Shown: positions 45,637 through 55,642 of the stretch, piece by piece
Position numbering within the stretch: the stretch's first letter is position 1
Layout: each line of letters begins with the position of its first letter
Assembly (NCBI RefSeq): GCF_001043975.1
Contig: NZ_LABY01000059.1
Coordinates: 1-64,000, forward strand
DNA: 64,000 bases
Direction: 5' to 3'
Source: Methylobacterium variabile
Lineage (GTDB): Bacteria > Pseudomonadota > Alphaproteobacteria > Rhizobiales > Beijerinckiaceae
Notes under the pieces: model-generated
Database searches by the model: none
The model's input: the letters and a program-made list of their open reading frames with translations, nothing else
Told to the model about the DNA's origin: nothing
Translations under genes and position numbers: made by a program

Positions 45637-45689
45637 CATCGGCTCGGAACGAGCCCCGCGGCGCGTGCGCGCGGGGCCGACCGTCGATC

Positions 45690-45989
45690 TTACGCGTTGG
45701 CGGCCGGAGCTGCAGCGGCCGGGGCAGCGGCGGCCGGGGCCGGACGGCGGGGGGCGCCGACGCGGGGCTTCGGCTTCGGCGCGGCGATCAGGCCCTCGCG
45801 GATCGCGGTCTTGCGGGCCTGCTTGCGGGCGCGGCGCACAGCCTCCGCCTTCTCGCGGGCCTTGCGCACCGACGGCTTCTCGTAGGCCTTGCGCTGCTTC
45901 ATCTCGCGGAAGATGCCCTCGCGCTGCATCTTCTTCTTGAGCACGCGAAGGGCCTGATCGACGTTGTTGTCCCGAACGAGTACCTGCAA
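45690..45989 (-). CDS. rpsU: Ribosomal protein S21
   Basis: This 99-residue protein starts at TTG, with AGAGGA about 9 bases before it. It begins '[60 protein letters not shown]', the alphaproteobacterial S21 sequence, and ends with an Ala/Pro-rich tail that is longer than in E. coli. S21 sits on the platform of the 30S subunit and affects mRNA selection. Confidence 0.96.
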   Translation of the reverse strand: MQVLVRDNNVDQALRVLKKKMQREGIFREMKQRKAYEKPSVRKAREKAEAVRRARKQARKTAIREGLIAAPKPKPRVGAPRRPAPAAAAPAAAAPAANA

Positions 45990-46313
45990 GGGTGTATGTC
46001 CTCTGTCAAAGATTCCGAATCGTGGCCGACCTTGCGCGGAACGCGCCCGGATGGCTGCCTGCCCGGCAAACCGAAATGCGCCCCACGCCCCGGACCTCTG
46101 GGGACCGGGAGGGGCTGGTCTTGCATCGCGGTCGCACCGGAGCCCGGCGCAAGCTGTCGGCGCACGGTAAGCGCCTGATCGGGGCCATACACCACTCCGC
46201 CGCGACTTCCAACCGGCGAGTGGCCGCCTGACCGAAATTTGAGCGGCCGTGCCCGGGCGCGGATCTCACCCCGGGCGCGCCCTGTCTTCTACATGAGGCG
46301 GGGCGTGGTCACG
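45990..46313. other. Upstream region of rpsU
   Basis: This gap of about 320 bases between the PHA depolymerase stop and rpsU contains the likely rpsU promoter and a leader of about 185 bases. The leader has no known autoregulatory structure that could be recognised. Confidence 0.45.
46184..46212 (-). promoter_or_regulatory. Possible rpsU promoter
   Basis: TTGGAA (46207-46212) and TATGGC (46184-46189) on the minus strand are 17 bases apart. The -10 is imperfect. Confidence 0.4.
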
Positions 46314-47543
46314 TCAAGCGTTGGCCTGAATGAAGCTGCGCACCAGCGGATAGGTCTGGTTCTCCCACTTGCGGCCGGAGAAGACGCCGTAATGGCCGAC
46401 GCCGGCCTGGAGGTGGTGGCGCTTGCGGAACGGCTTGAGGCCGGTGCAGAGGTCGTGGGCCGCCACGGTCTGTCCGACGGCGCAGATGTCGTCGCGCTCG
46501 CCCTCCACGGTCATCAGGGCGGTCCTGCGGATCGCCCGCGTATCGATGGGGTCGCCCCGGTAGGTCAGCCGGTTCCGGGCGAGTGTCGCGTCCTGGAACA
46601 CGGTCTTGACCGTCTCGAGGTAGAACTCCGCCGCGAGGTCGAGCACCGCGAAGTACTCGTCGTAGAAGGTCTCGATCTGCGCCGCCTTGGCCCGCGCCGT
46701 CGCGTCGCCCTCACCCTCGGCGAGGTGCCAGAAGAGGTCGAGGTGGCCGTGCATGTGACGCGCGGCGTTCATCGACATGAAGGCCGCGACCTGCATGAAG
46801 CCGGGATAGACCCGCCGCCCGGCCCCCGCGTGGCGGCGCGGCACGGTGGCGATCAGGTTGCGCTCGAACCACGCGATCGGCCGCGAGGTGGCGAGCTCGT
46901 TGACCTTGGTGGGGTTGATCCGGGTGTCGACGGGGCCGGCCATGAGGGTCATGCTGGCCGGGTGGGCTGCGTTGCCGCTCTCGGCCATCACGGCGGCGGC
47001 GGCGAGCGCCTGCACGGCGGGCTGGCACACCGCCACGAGGTGGGCGCCCTCGCCGATCGCCTCGAGGAACTGCACCAGATGGGCGACGTAGTCGTCGAAG
47101 CCGAAGCGGCCGGCGCTCAGCGGCACGTCGCGGGCGTTGTGCCAGTCGGTGATGTAGACGTCGTGGTCGGCGAGCAGGGTGCGGACGGTGCCGCGCAGGA
47201 GCGTGGCGAAGTGGCCCGACAGGGGCGCCACCACCAGAACCCGGGGCTGCTCGCTGACGAGGTCCTTGCGGAAGCGCAGCAGGGTGCCGAAGGGCGTGGA
47301 GACCACCGGCTCCTCGGTCACCGGCACGTCGCGGTTGCCGATTCGCACCGCCTCGATCCCGTAGGCGGGCCGGGCATGGGTGAGGCCGGCCCGCATCATC
47401 ATCCGGGCGGCGGCGGCGACCCAGGTCACGGGCGGGCCGTATCCGGCGCGCGTCCAGGGCGTCATGCCGTCGTGCAGCACCCGTCCCCAGGCGCGAGTCG
47501 CCGCGGCCGCGTCGGAGCGGACCTCGAAGGTATCGTAGAGCAT
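46314..47543 (-). CDS. phaZ: Intracellular polyhydroxyalkanoate depolymerase
   Basis: The protein is 409 residues from the ATG giving 'MLYDTFEVRSDAAAATRAWGR'; upstream in-frame readings are non-conserved. It has 'PRVLVVAPLSGHFATLLRGTVRTLLADHDVYITDWHNARDVP' and 'HLVAVCQPAVQALAAAAVM' with the likely nucleophile Cys173 in the CQP motif of the R. eutropha PhaZ type, and the C-terminal 'VGHYGVFSGRKWENQTYPLVRSFI' with the catalytic His. It breaks down stored PHB granules. PHB cycles are common in methylotrophs. Confidence 0.93.
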   Translation of the reverse strand: MLYDTFEVRSDAAAATRAWGRVLHDGMTPWTRAGYGPPVTWVAAAARMMMRAGLTHARPAYGIEAVRIGNRDVPVTEEPVVSTPFGTLLRFRKDLVSEQPRVLVVAPLSGHFATLLRGTVRTLLADHDVYITDWHNARDVPLSAGRFGFDDYVAHLVQFLEAIGEGAHLVAVCQPAVQALAAAAVMAESGNAAHPASMTLMAGPVDTRINPTKVNELATSRPIAWFERNLIATVPRRHAGAGRRVYPGFMQVAAFMSMNAARHMHGHLDLFWHLAEGEGDATARAKAAQIETFYDEYFAVLDLAAEFYLETVKTVFQDATLARNRLTYRGDPIDTRAIRRTALMTVEGERDDICAVGQTVAAHDLCTGLKPFRKRHHLQAGVGHYGVFSGRKWENQTYPLVRSFIQANA

Positions 47544-47913
47544 CGGCCCGGGCACTCCCTCACGGACGCGCACGGGGTGCGGCCCGTCACCCAGCGTAAG
47601 GCACGGTCCGATCCCCGGCGACCGGACTTTCGGCGACAAACAGCCGCCGGTTCCTGGTTCGCCTGATGCGACCCCCGTGCCAAGTCTGTCCCGTGTCGAG
47701 TTCGAGACAGGCCCCGAGCCAAGTTCGAGCCAAGTCCGAGCCAAATCTGTTCAAAGGCCGGCCGAACTCTGCGAGGATTGCTCCCGGGCATCGCAGCGCC
47801 GGTTCCGGTCGGTACGCATTCTGGCTCAGCACGCGCCTCGGGCCGGCACGAGTCTTGGATCGTCAGGGCCGACCGAGCGCGGGGCGGGTCGATCGCCCCC
47901 GGGGAGGACGAGG
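47544..47913. other. Divergent promoter region with a short tandem repeat
   Basis: This gap of 370 bases lies between phaZ (minus) and a GST gene (plus). It holds three copies of an 11-base repeat (listed separately). No promoter with clear spacing was recognised. Confidence 0.45.
47715..47747. repeat. Three 11-bp tandem repeats
   Basis: Units CGAGCCAAGTT, CGAGCCAAGTC and CGAGCCAAATC follow each other at 47715, 47726 and 47737. They lie between phaZ and the GST gene. The even 11-base phase (about one helical turn) would place copies on one DNA face, as for a regulator-binding array. Confidence 0.6.
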
Positions 47914-48567
47914 ATGGCCGAGGCGACGCTGACGATCTCAAGCCGCAACTACTCGTCCTGGTCGCTGCGGGGCTGGCTGCTCTGCCGCATGGCGGGGCTC
48001 GACCTCGCGGTCGAGGTGTTGTCCGGCGACCCGGCGAGCCGGGCCGAGCTCCTGCACCTCTCGCCGTCGTTCCTGGTGCCGCGCCTGACCCACGGCGCCG
48101 TCCGGGTCTGGGACGTGCTGGCCATCGCCCAGTACCTCGCCGAGGTGTGGCCGCGGGCCGGGCTGCTGCCGGAGGCGCTGCCGGCCCGGGCTTGGTCGCA
48201 CGCGATCTCGGGCGAGATGCACGGCGGCTTCATCAACCTGCGCTCGGCGCTGCCGATGAACCTGCGGGCCCGCTACGCCGACTTCAAGCTCTGGGGCGGC
48301 GCCCAGGCCGACATCGCCCGGGTCGTCGAGATCTGGCAGGAGGCTCTCAGGGCGCACGGGGGACCGTTCCTGTTCGGGAGGCGGCCGGTGGTGGCGGACG
48401 CGATGTACGCCCCGGTCTGCACCCGCTTCGTCACCTACGGCGTCGCCCTGCCGCCCGACTGCGCCGCCTACCGCGACGCGATCATGGCCTGGGACCTGAT
48501 GCGCGAGTGGATCGCGGCGGCGGCGGACGAGCCGGAGGAGATCGAGGAACTCGACATGGAGTTCTGA
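47914..48567 (+). CDS. Glutathione S-transferase family protein
   Basis: The protein is 217 residues from an ATG following GGGGAGGACGAGG. It begins 'MAEATLTISSRNYSSWSLRGWLLCRMAGL', a GST N-terminal domain with Ser as candidate catalytic residue, followed by a helical C-terminal domain with an acidic end. A reading that starts earlier is in the same frame but lacks homology. It is probably cytoplasmic. The substrate is unknown. Confidence 0.85.
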   Translation: MAEATLTISSRNYSSWSLRGWLLCRMAGLDLAVEVLSGDPASRAELLHLSPSFLVPRLTHGAVRVWDVLAIAQYLAEVWPRAGLLPEALPARAWSHAISGEMHGGFINLRSALPMNLRARYADFKLWGGAQADIARVVEIWQEALRAHGGPFLFGRRPVVADAMYAPVCTRFVTYGVALPPDCAAYRDAIMAWDLMREWIAAAADEPEEIEELDMEF

Positions 48568-48584
48568 ACGGCATCCTCGGCCGC

Positions 48585-49724
48585 CTACCGCGCCCCGCTC
48601 GAGAACCGGTACGTGATGATGTTCCGGTACGTCGCCCCCGGATCGAGCCGTGCGCTGCCGAATGCGGGCTGGTTCGGGGTGTCGGGAAACACCTGCGGCT
48701 CGAGCGCCAGCGCGTCCGACTGGCGGTAGGACAGGCCCGACTTGCCGACCGCCGTCGCGTCGAGGAAGTTGCCGGCGTAGAACTGCACGCCGGGCTGATT
48801 GCTCGACACCTCCATCACCCGGCCCGAGGCCGGGTCCTCGACGCGGGCCACGAGGTGGGCCTCGTTGGTCGGGGCCGCCGTCACGACGAAGTTGTGGTCG
48901 TAGCCGCGCCCGCGCACGATCTGCGGGTCGCGACCGTCGCGGATGCGCGCGCCGATCGCCGTCGCCGTCCGGAAGTCGAACGGCGTGCCGTTCACCGGGG
49001 CGATCTCGCCGGTCGGGATCAGGGTGTCGTCGACCGGGGTGTAGCGCTCGGCCGGGATCGTCAGGACATGGTCGAGGATCGTCCGGCCGGAATTCTCGCC
49101 CGCGAGGTTGAAGAAGCTGTGGTTCGTCAGGTTGACGATGGTCGGCTTGTCGGTGGTCGCCCGGTACTCCACCGCGAGGGTGCCGGCGGCGTCGAGGGCG
49201 TAGGTGACGCTCGCCGTCAGGGTGCCGGGATAGCCCTCCTCGCCGTCCGGGCTGACGTAGCGCAGGGTGATCGAGGGGGTGGCGCCGTCCTTGACCTCGG
49301 TGACGGTCCACAGCCGCTTGTCGAAGCCCTCGCGGCCGCCGTGGAGCGCGTTCGGGCCGTCGTTGCGGGCGAGCGTGTACGCCGTGCCGTCGAGGCTGAA
49401 GCGGCCGGCGCGGATGCGGTTGGCGTAGCGCCCGACGCTGACCCCGAAGTAGTTCGGGGCCTTGAGGTAGCCGGCGAGATCGGCGTAGCCGAGCACGACG
49501 TCCGCCGCCCGGCCCGTCCGGTCCGGCACCTCAAGGGTGCGCAGCAGCGCCCCCCAGGTGAGGATCCGCGCGGTGAGCCCGCCATTCGCGAGCGTCACCT
49601 CCTCGACCGCGCGCCCGTCGGGCAGGCTCCCGAACGGCGCCCTCCGGGCCTCTCCGGCCGCTGCCGGCACGAGACCCGCCGGCAGGGCGCAGGCGCAAAC
49701 GAGCGCCGTGATCCATGCACGCAT
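48585..49724 (-). CDS. galM: Secreted aldose 1-epimerase (mutarotase)
   Basis: This 379-residue protein has a signal peptide (about residues 1-23, ending PAAAG). The domain includes 'GVSVGRYANRIRAGRFSLDGTAYTLARNDGPNALHGG', 'TNHSFFNLAG' with the catalytic His and 'YDHNFV' and 'VSSNQPGVQFYAGN', all typical of galactose mutarotases. It interconverts alpha and beta anomers of aldoses, here in the periplasm. It converges with a GST gene. Confidence 0.93.
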   Translation of the reverse strand: MRAWITALVCACALPAGLVPAAAGEARRAPFGSLPDGRAVEEVTLANGGLTARILTWGALLRTLEVPDRTGRAADVVLGYADLAGYLKAPNYFGVSVGRYANRIRAGRFSLDGTAYTLARNDGPNALHGGREGFDKRLWTVTEVKDGATPSITLRYVSPDGEEGYPGTLTASVTYALDAAGTLAVEYRATTDKPTIVNLTNHSFFNLAGENSGRTILDHVLTIPAERYTPVDDTLIPTGEIAPVNGTPFDFRTATAIGARIRDGRDPQIVRGRGYDHNFVVTAAPTNEAHLVARVEDPASGRVMEVSSNQPGVQFYAGNFLDATAVGKSGLSYRQSDALALEPQVFPDTPNQPAFGSARLDPGATYRNIITYRFSSGAR

Positions 49725-49840
49725 CCGCGTTCCCTCCGTCGCGCCGCCTCGCGCGGGCGGCTGGACCGGCGCGCCTCACGCGGGCACCGGGCGATATACT
49801 CATACAAATAGGAGGGCGGATGGCAATGCCCCAAGGTGAG

Positions 49841-50323
49841 TCAGGCGCCGTCGGCCCGGGCCGCGTCGCGCCAGGCGAGCACCACCCGCTCCAGCTCGGC
49901 CACGTCCCCGGGGGGCAGGCGGCCGAGGGTGCGGGCGACGTAGGCCGTCTGGGCCGCGATGCCGGCGCGGGCGAGCGCCAGCCCGGCCTCGGTCAGGTGC
50001 AGGGCGTGGGAGCGCCGGTCGCCGGGGATCGGGCGGCGCTCGACCAGGCCGGCCTCGACCAGCCGGTCGATCAGGCCCGAGACGTTGCCCTTCGTGACGT
50101 AGAGCCGCTCGGCGAGGTCCTGCTGGGTCAGGCCCTCGCGCTCCGACAGGGTCGACAGCACGTCGAATTGCGGGATCGACAACCCGACCGCCTTCAGCTC
50201 CGCCGCCACCGCCGCGGAGACGCGCCGGTGCAGGCGGATGAAGCGGAACCAGACCCGCAGCGGGTCGGCCTCGGCCGGGGAGCCGCTTCCGGGCAGGGGG
50301 TGGGGGCGCGAGGATGCCGTCAT
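49841..50323 (-). CDS. MarR-family transcriptional regulator
   Basis: The 160-residue protein has the winged-helix core 'SIPQFDVLSTLSEREGLTQQDLAERLYVTKGNVSGLIDRLVEAGLVERRPIPGDRRSHALHLTEAG', including the wing 'DRRSHAL'. MarR proteins are usually dimeric repressors released by phenolic or lipid-like ligands. It is divergent from the acyl-CoA synthetase gene (about 186 bases), its probable target. Confidence 0.92.
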   Translation of the reverse strand: MTASSRPHPLPGSGSPAEADPLRVWFRFIRLHRRVSAAVAAELKAVGLSIPQFDVLSTLSEREGLTQQDLAERLYVTKGNVSGLIDRLVEAGLVERRPIPGDRRSHALHLTEAGLALARAGIAAQTAYVARTLGRLPPGDVAELERVVLAWRDAARADGA

Positions 50324-50509
50324 GGCGATAGTTTACATCAGAACCATCTCGGCGCCACGCCCGGCCGCCGCCGATCCCCGGGATGCGCCCAGGCACCGCT
50401 CTAGCCGCCCCGGCACCGCTGCCATAAGCTGCCCGCAAGACCGCGGGCACCAAGCCCCGGTGATCGAGGGCGCGCCCGCGAGCGTCCCCAGAGGGAAGGA
50501 AGACACGCC

Positions 50510-52138
50510 ATGCTCGGCCTGATGCAGGACTGGCCCCTGCTGATCCACCGCGTCATCGACTACGCCGCCGTGCAGCACGGTGCCCGCCCGGTCATCTCGC
50601 GCTCGGTCGAGGGGCCGATGCACCGGACGAACTACGCCGAGGTGCGGCAGCGGTCCTTGCGCCTGTCGAAGCGCCTCGCCGCCGACGGCATCCGCCTCGG
50701 CGACCGGGTCGCGACCCTGGCCTGGAACACCTGGCGCCACCTCGAGGCTTGGTACGGCATCACCGGCATCGGCGCGATCTACCATACGGTGAACCCGCGC
50801 CTGTTCGAGGAGCAGATCGCCTACATCATCAACCACGCCGAGGACCGTATCCTGCTCCTCGACCTGACCTTCGTGCCCTTGATCGAGCGCCTCGCCGACA
50901 AGCTCCCGACGATCGAGCGCTACGTCGTCCTCACCGACGGCGCCCACATGCCGCAGACGAGCTTGCGCAACGCCGTCGCCTACGAGGACTGGCTGGCGGA
51001 GGCCGACGACGATTTCGCCTGGGCGACCTTCGAGGAGAACACCGCCGCGGGCCTGTGCTACACCTCCGGCACCACCGGCCTGCCGAAGGGCGTGCTCTAC
51101 TCGCACCGCTCGAACGTGCTCCTGGCGCTGATGGTGAACAACCCGGCCTTCATCGCGCTCAAGCCCACCGACATGGCGATGCCGGTGGTGCCGCTGTTCC
51201 ACGCCAATGCCTGGGGCTTCACCTTCGCGGCGCCGATGTCCGGCGCCGGGCTGGTCATGCCGGGCCCGAAGCTCGACGGTGCCTCGGTGCTCGAGATCCT
51301 GGAGACCACCGGCGTCACCGTGACGGCGGCGGTGCCGACCGTCTGGCTCGGCCTGCTCCAGCACCTCGACGCGACCGGCAAGCGCCTGAGCCACCTGAAG
51401 CGGGTGGTGATTGGCGGCTCGGCCTGCCCGCGGGCGATGACCGAGCGCTTCGAGCGCGATTTCGGCGTCACCGTCGACCACGCCTGGGGCATGACCGAGA
51501 TGAGCCCGATCGGCTCCTACTGCTCGCTCAAGCCCGAGGTCGCCCACCTCGAGGGCGACGCCCGCCTCGACCTCAAGATGAAGCAGGGCTACGCCCCCTT
51601 CGGCGTCGACTTCCGCCTCACCGACGACGAGGGCCGCGACCTGCCCTGGGACGGCACGACCTTCGGGCGCCTGAAGGTCGCGGGGTTCGCCGTCGCCAAG
51701 GCGTATTTCCGCAGCGACGAGCCGATCCTCGACGATCGCGGCTTCTTCGACACCGGCGATGTCGCCACCATCGATTCGCACGGCTACATGGCGATCACCG
51801 ACCGCTCGAAGGACGTGATCAAGTCCGGCGGCGAGTGGATCTCCTCGATCGACCTCGAGAACCTCGCGGTCGGCCACCCGGACGTGGCGGAGGCCGCGGT
51901 GATCGGCGTGCAGCATCCGAAATGGGACGAGCGTCCGCTGCTCATCGTGGTGCCGAAGGAGGGCAGGGTACCCGACAAGGCCGACATCCTGGCCTTCATG
52001 GCGCCGCGCATCGCCAAGTGGTGGATGCCCGACGACGTGGTGGTGGTGCAGCAGATCCCCCACACCGCCACCGGCAAGATCCAGAAGACGGCCCTCCGCG
52101 ACCAGTTCCGGGACTACCGCCTGCCGGGGGCGGCCTGA
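50510..52138 (+). CDS. Medium/long-chain fatty-acyl-CoA synthetase (AlkK-like)
   Basis: The protein is 542 residues. It has the adenylation P-loop '[20 protein letters not shown]', '[33 protein letters not shown]', '[16 protein letters not shown]' and '[41 protein letters not shown]'. It activates a fatty or aryl acid with ATP and CoA. The best match in type is the AlkK-like medium-chain ligases. The divergent MarR gene suggests substrate-responsive control. Confidence 0.93.
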   Translation: MLGLMQDWPLLIHRVIDYAAVQHGARPVISRSVEGPMHRTNYAEVRQRSLRLSKRLAADGIRLGDRVATLAWNTWRHLEAWYGITGIGAIYHTVNPRLFEEQIAYIINHAEDRILLLDLTFVPLIERLADKLPTIERYVVLTDGAHMPQTSLRNAVAYEDWLAEADDDFAWATFEENTAAGLCYTSGTTGLPKGVLYSHRSNVLLALMVNNPAFIALKPTDMAMPVVPLFHANAWGFTFAAPMSGAGLVMPGPKLDGASVLEILETTGVTVTAAVPTVWLGLLQHLDATGKRLSHLKRVVIGGSACPRAMTERFERDFGVTVDHAWGMTEMSPIGSYCSLKPEVAHLEGDARLDLKMKQGYAPFGVDFRLTDDEGRDLPWDGTTFGRLKVAGFAVAKAYFRSDEPILDDRGFFDTGDVATIDSHGYMAITDRSKDVIKSGGEWISSIDLENLAVGHPDVAEAAVIGVQHPKWDERPLLIVVPKEGRVPDKADILAFMAPRIAKWWMPDDVVVVQQIPHTATGKIQKTALRDQFRDYRLPGAA

Positions 52139-52368
52139 CGCCGCCCCGCGGGAGCGGGCATTCCTCGGGTGCCCGCTCCACCCCTGCGACGCATCCGGCC
52201 CGAGCCTGCGAGCGCCTCGCGTCGGCGGGAGAGCCTCGTCCGTGCGGCCAACCGCGACGGCGCCGAGGGGGCGATCCACGGGTCCGGACGGGCCTGTGGC
52301 ACGCTTCTCCTCCGTCGTTGACGGCGTTCTTTGATATCGTGAATGGCATCAGCTGCTTCGCAGGGAGA
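52139..52368. other. Region between the acyl-CoA synthetase and the CRISPR
   Basis: These 230 bases include a less GC-rich patch from about 52315 to 52360 directly before the first repeat, where a CRISPR leader would be expected. No gene or clear promoter was recognised. Confidence 0.4.
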
Positions 52369-52458
52369 GGCTCCCCCGCCTACGCGGGGATCGACCCATC
52401 GGCATGGTTTGCGCCCGTGACCGGCCCGCGGCTCCCCCGCCTACGCGGGGGCCGACCC
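52369..52458 (+). CRISPR. Orphan mini-CRISPR, two type I-E-like repeats and one 32-bp spacer
   Basis: Repeat 1 is 52369-52397 and repeat 2 is 52430-52458, each 29 bases, beginning GGCTCCCCCGCCTACGCGGG and ending CGACCC; they differ only at positions 22-23 (AT against GC). The interval is a 32-base unique spacer (52398-52429). A 29 + 32 base period and a CCCCGC-CTAC-GCGGGG hairpin are hallmarks of type I-E arrays. The changed second copy would be the leader-distal repeat. No cas gene is in the window. Two copies cannot prove an array. Confidence 0.7.
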
Positions 52459-52486
52459 TTGCACGGAGGCATCTTCTTCAGCCCAT

Positions 52487-54232
52487 TCAAGCCATCGCGC
52501 AGGCCACCGCGAACAGCGCCAGGCCCACCGCCATCCACGTCACGTAATCGCTCACCAGCCCGCTGTGCAGCGCCTGCAGCCCCCCGAAGGCCGCCCGCTC
52601 GACGCCGGTGATCCGCCGCATCGTCCGTGACAGCGCGCGGCGGCGTGCGAGGGCGAGGGCCAGGAAGCCGAGCGTCAGCCCGATCGGCGCGAGGTTGCCG
52701 AGTTCGGCCGGCGGCAAGACCAGGGGAGGCGCCGCCGGATCGGCGAGGCGCGCCGCCGCGGCGCCGAGGAACGGCGCGACGGTGTCGTAGGGCGCGAGCG
52801 CCAGGGCGACGAGGGCGAGGGCCGGCAGGGCCATCAGCCAGAGCGGACGGTCGGGCTTCTCGCGCTCGCGCTCGGTCGGAGCGAGGAGCTCCGGCCCGGG
52901 CACGCCGCTGGCGCGCAGGAAGATCCGGGCGGCGGCGCGCAGCACCGCGCCGCCGGTGAGGGCGGTGGCGAGGGTCGTGCCGGTGGTGACGAGCGGGCCG
53001 GCCTCGTGCTCCATCAGCCCGGTTGCGCCGTGCATCAGCCCGAGGGGCAACCCGCCGAGGAGGAGCCCGCCGAGCCCCATCGCCAGGGCCGGCGACCACA
53101 GGCCCCGGCCCTGGCCGTAGAGCACGATCTCGTCGGCCGAGTGCCGCAGGGCAAGCAGCGTGCCCGCCACCATGAACAGCGCGCCCTTCACCAGGCCGTG
53201 GCCGACCATGTAGAGGAGCAGGCCCGCCTTCGCGGTGCCGCTGTCGGCCGCGAGCGCCGTCAGCATGATGCCGAGATGCGCGATGGTGGAGAAGGCGAGC
53301 AGCCGCTTGAGGTGGCGCTGCGCGAAGGCCATCAGGCCGGCGACGAGGGCGGTGGCGAGGCCGAGCCACAGCATCAGCCCGTGCACCAGCCCCATGACGG
53401 CGGGATCGCCGGCGAAGACCTGCGCCACCAGCTTGGCGAGGCCGAACAGGCCGAGGCTCACCATCGCGCCGGAGAAGATCACCGAGACCGGGCTCGGCGC
53501 GACGGCGTGGGCATCGGCGAGCCAGAGATGGAACGGCAGGATTGCTGCCTTGGTGAGGAGGGCCCCGGCCACCAGCACGAAGCCGCCGGTCACGACCGGG
53601 TCGCCGACGATCCCGGCGACGACCCGGCCCATGGCGGCGAAGTCGAGGGTGCCGGTGCGGGCGTAGAGCAGCCCGGTTCCCGCCAGCATCAGGAAGCTCG
53701 CGAGCGCGTTGGTGACCGTGAAGGTGAACGCGCCCTCCAGCGCGCTGCGGCCGAGCGGGTAGGCCGTGAGCGCGAAGGCCGCGACGCTCATCAGCTCGAA
53801 CCAGACGAACAGGTTGAACAGGTCGCGCGTGAGGCAGAAGCCGACCATCGCCGCGAGGAACAGCAGCATCAATACCTGGAAATGCGCGTGCTCGGCGTCG
53901 AAATAGCCCCAGGCGAAGACGAAGGCGGCGGCAAACAGCAGGCCGCAGAAGGCCGCCAGGGCGGCGCTCGCCGGATCGGCCTGGAAGCCGATGCCGAGGA
54001 CGACGCCCGGCCGATGCGCGGCGTCGGGCGTCCAGCCGCCGAACCAGTGCCGCACCGGCCCGTCGAGGCTGTGGCGGGCGAGCCAGGCGCACAAGCCGCA
54101 GACGGCGAGCGCGGTCAGGATCGCGACGACCTTCGGCAGGCGCGGCGGCAGCCAGTGGGCGAGGCTGAGCATCAGCGTCGCGACGCCGAGGGGCAGCAGC
54201 ACCGCGATGGCGAGAGCGGCGTCGGGGTTCAC
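52487..54232 (-). CDS. mrpD: Mrp/Mbh-type antiporter subunit D (ND4/ND5-like)
   Basis: The protein is 581 residues from a GTG overlapping the mrpC stop (GTGA). It has about 14-15 membrane segments and the proton-channel subunit blocks '[38 protein letters not shown]' with a conserved Glu, '[37 protein letters not shown]' and '[42 protein letters not shown]'. It is longer than the usual 500-residue MrpD. It is the only large antiporter-like subunit here, the last gene of the operon. Confidence 0.9.
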   Translation of the reverse strand: MNPDAALAIAVLLPLGVATLMLSLAHWLPPRLPKVVAILTALAVCGLCAWLARHSLDGPVRHWFGGWTPDAAHRPGVVLGIGFQADPASAALAAFCGLLFAAAFVFAWGYFDAEHAHFQVLMLLFLAAMVGFCLTRDLFNLFVWFELMSVAAFALTAYPLGRSALEGAFTFTVTNALASFLMLAGTGLLYARTGTLDFAAMGRVVAGIVGDPVVTGGFVLVAGALLTKAAILPFHLWLADAHAVAPSPVSVIFSGAMVSLGLFGLAKLVAQVFAGDPAVMGLVHGLMLWLGLATALVAGLMAFAQRHLKRLLAFSTIAHLGIMLTALAADSGTAKAGLLLYMVGHGLVKGALFMVAGTLLALRHSADEIVLYGQGRGLWSPALAMGLGGLLLGGLPLGLMHGATGLMEHEAGPLVTTGTTLATALTGGAVLRAAARIFLRASGVPGPELLAPTEREREKPDRPLWLMALPALALVALALAPYDTVAPFLGAAAARLADPAAPPLVLPPAELGNLAPIGLTLGFLALALARRRALSRTMRRITGVERAAFGGLQALHSGLVSDYVTWMAVGLALFAVACAMA

Positions 54233-54603
54233 CGGCTGGACCGCTCGGGCGTGGATTCGGGCGGGCGCAGGGGGCGCAGGACCTGCGGATCGAGGGTGTG
54301 GCGGCGCTTCTGCACCTGGACGGCGACGGCCAGCAGCAGCGCCGACACGGCGGCGCCGACCACGATGTCGGTGAGCACCAGCGCCTGCACGATCGGGTCG
54401 ACCGCCGGCGTGCCGGGCGGGTGGTCGTAGAAGATCGGCGGCCCGGCGCCGTCCACGAAGCCGAGGCCGAGGAGCAGCACGTAGGTCGCCGACTGGCACA
54501 CGGTGAGGCAGCCGACGAGGTGCACGGCGTGGCGCGAGGTGGCAAGTCCGTAGAGCCCGATCCCGAACAGCCAGGCGGCGACGAACCAGGGCAATGCGCT
54601 CAT
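54229..54603 (-). CDS. mrpC: Mrp/Mbh antiporter subunit C (NuoK-like)
   Basis: The protein is 124 residues with three membrane segments and the NuoK-like sequence '[39 protein letters not shown]' and '[29 protein letters not shown]'. It overlaps mrpB by 4 bases (ATGA) and mrpD by 4 (GTGA). The C-terminal tail is polar. Confidence 0.9.
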   Translation of the reverse strand: MSALPWFVAAWLFGIGLYGLATSRHAVHLVGCLTVCQSATYVLLLGLGFVDGAGPPIFYDHPPGTPAVDPIVQALVLTDIVVGAAVSALLLAVAVQVQKRRHTLDPQVLRPLRPPESTPERSSR

Positions 54604-55376
54604 CGGCCTTCCTCGTCGGGCACGGAATCGTGGTCGGGCGCGCGGGTCTCCTCCATGAACTCGAGGAGCAGGAGCCCGAAGCTGCCGGTCACCGACAGGG
54701 CGACCGCGGCGTTGACCACGATCATCAGCCCGCCGGAATAGAGGTCCTTGAGGGTGCCGAGGGGCAGGATGTTCTCCAGGGCCGGCCGGCCCATGGCGAG
54801 CGGCAGGGCCGCTGCCAGGACGTAGAGCAGCGCGCCGCCGCCCTCGAGCAGGGCGAGCACCGGCCCGCGCACCAGCGCCCGCCACACCGCGTAGCCCTCG
54901 CCGAGATAGAGGAGCAGCAGGCCCGAGGCGATGATCACCCCGCCCTGGAAGCCGCCGCCCGGCGTCGTCATGCCGTGGAGCACGACGGAGAGGCCCAGCA
55001 GCAGGGTGAGCGTCGCGGCGATCCGGCAGGTCAGCACCGTCGCGTCGGCGCGCGGGATCACCGGTCGCCCTGGCACGTGGCCCGCCCGCTCGGCCCCGCT
55101 CTCGCCGCGGGCGCCGCGCAGGAGCACCGTCGCGCCGGTCACGGCGCAGAGCAGCATGCATTCCTCGCCTAAGCTATCGATGCCGCGCACGTCGAAATTG
55201 ACCGCCGCGACCATGTTGGTGACGTGTCGCAGCTCCGGCAGCAGGGCGTTCACCGCCTGCCCGTAGGGCGAGATCGGCGCGCCGAAGCCCGGCAGGGCGA
55301 GGGCGACGTGGGCGACGGCCGGCGCCAGCGCCAGGAGCGCGAGGATGAGCACCACGAGGCGGAGCCGCACGCTCAT
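54600..55376 (-). CDS. mrpB: Fused MbhE-like and MrpB (MnhB) antiporter subunit
   Basis: The protein is 258 residues. The first part (about 1-90) has a hydrophobic segment and '[38 protein letters not shown]', the MbhE/MrpA C-terminal type. The rest is the MnhB domain: '[37 protein letters not shown]' and '[31 protein letters not shown]'. In ordinary Mrp operons the first part belongs to the end of MrpA. It overlaps its neighbours by 4 bases each. Confidence 0.85.
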   Translation of the reverse strand: MSVRLRLVVLILALLALAPAVAHVALALPGFGAPISPYGQAVNALLPELRHVTNMVAAVNFDVRGIDSLGEECMLLCAVTGATVLLRGARGESGAERAGHVPGRPVIPRADATVLTCRIAATLTLLLGLSVVLHGMTTPGGGFQGGVIIASGLLLLYLGEGYAVWRALVRGPVLALLEGGGALLYVLAAALPLAMGRPALENILPLGTLKDLYSGGLMIVVNAAVALSVTGSFGLLLLEFMEETRAPDHDSVPDEEGR

Positions 55377-55618
55377 CGGCCGACCCGGTCGGTGGCGATG
55401 GCGGCGAGCGCGACCAGGAACAGGAACGGCGTCACCGCCGTGCCGACGGCGATCTCCGACAGGGCCACGTCGGGCGCCTCCAGCGCCAGGAACAGCAGCC
55501 CGAGGACGAGGCCGTTGCCGGCGAGCGCGTAGACCTGCCGCCTGGGGTCGCGGGTGATCACCACGAGCAGGCCCGAGAGGGCGGCGAGGATCAGGAGACC
55601 GGCGACGAGCCAGGTCAT
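55373..55618 (-). CDS. MbhD-like antiporter subunit (DUF4040)
   Basis: The protein is 81 residues with three membrane segments. 'VYALAGNGLVLGLLFLALEAPDVALSEIAVGTAVTPFLFLVALAAI' is the DUF4040/MbhD signature, with the conserved Glu-Ala-Pro-Asp-Val-Ala-Leu. In MrpA this is a C-terminal part; here it is a separate gene. It overlaps the mrpB start by 4 bases. Confidence 0.85.
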   Translation of the reverse strand: MTWLVAGLLILAALSGLLVVITRDPRRQVYALAGNGLVLGLLFLALEAPDVALSEIAVGTAVTPFLFLVALAAIATDRVGR

Positions 55619-55642
55619 ACAGTGATTCTCATGCAGGGATCC

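Noticed and set aside
45990-46012. TTGACA directly before rpsU as a -35 box
   Set aside because: It is only about 20 bases from the start codon, so the -10 would fall on the gene start; a better pair lies at 46184-46212.
50333-52279. 648-codon minus-strand open frame opposite the acyl-CoA synthetase
   Set aside because: The plus strand has all adenylation motifs; the opposite frame has a shadow-type composition.
53006-54430. 474-codon plus-strand frame opposite mrpD
   Set aside because: Gln/Glu/Arg/His-rich complement of a membrane protein.
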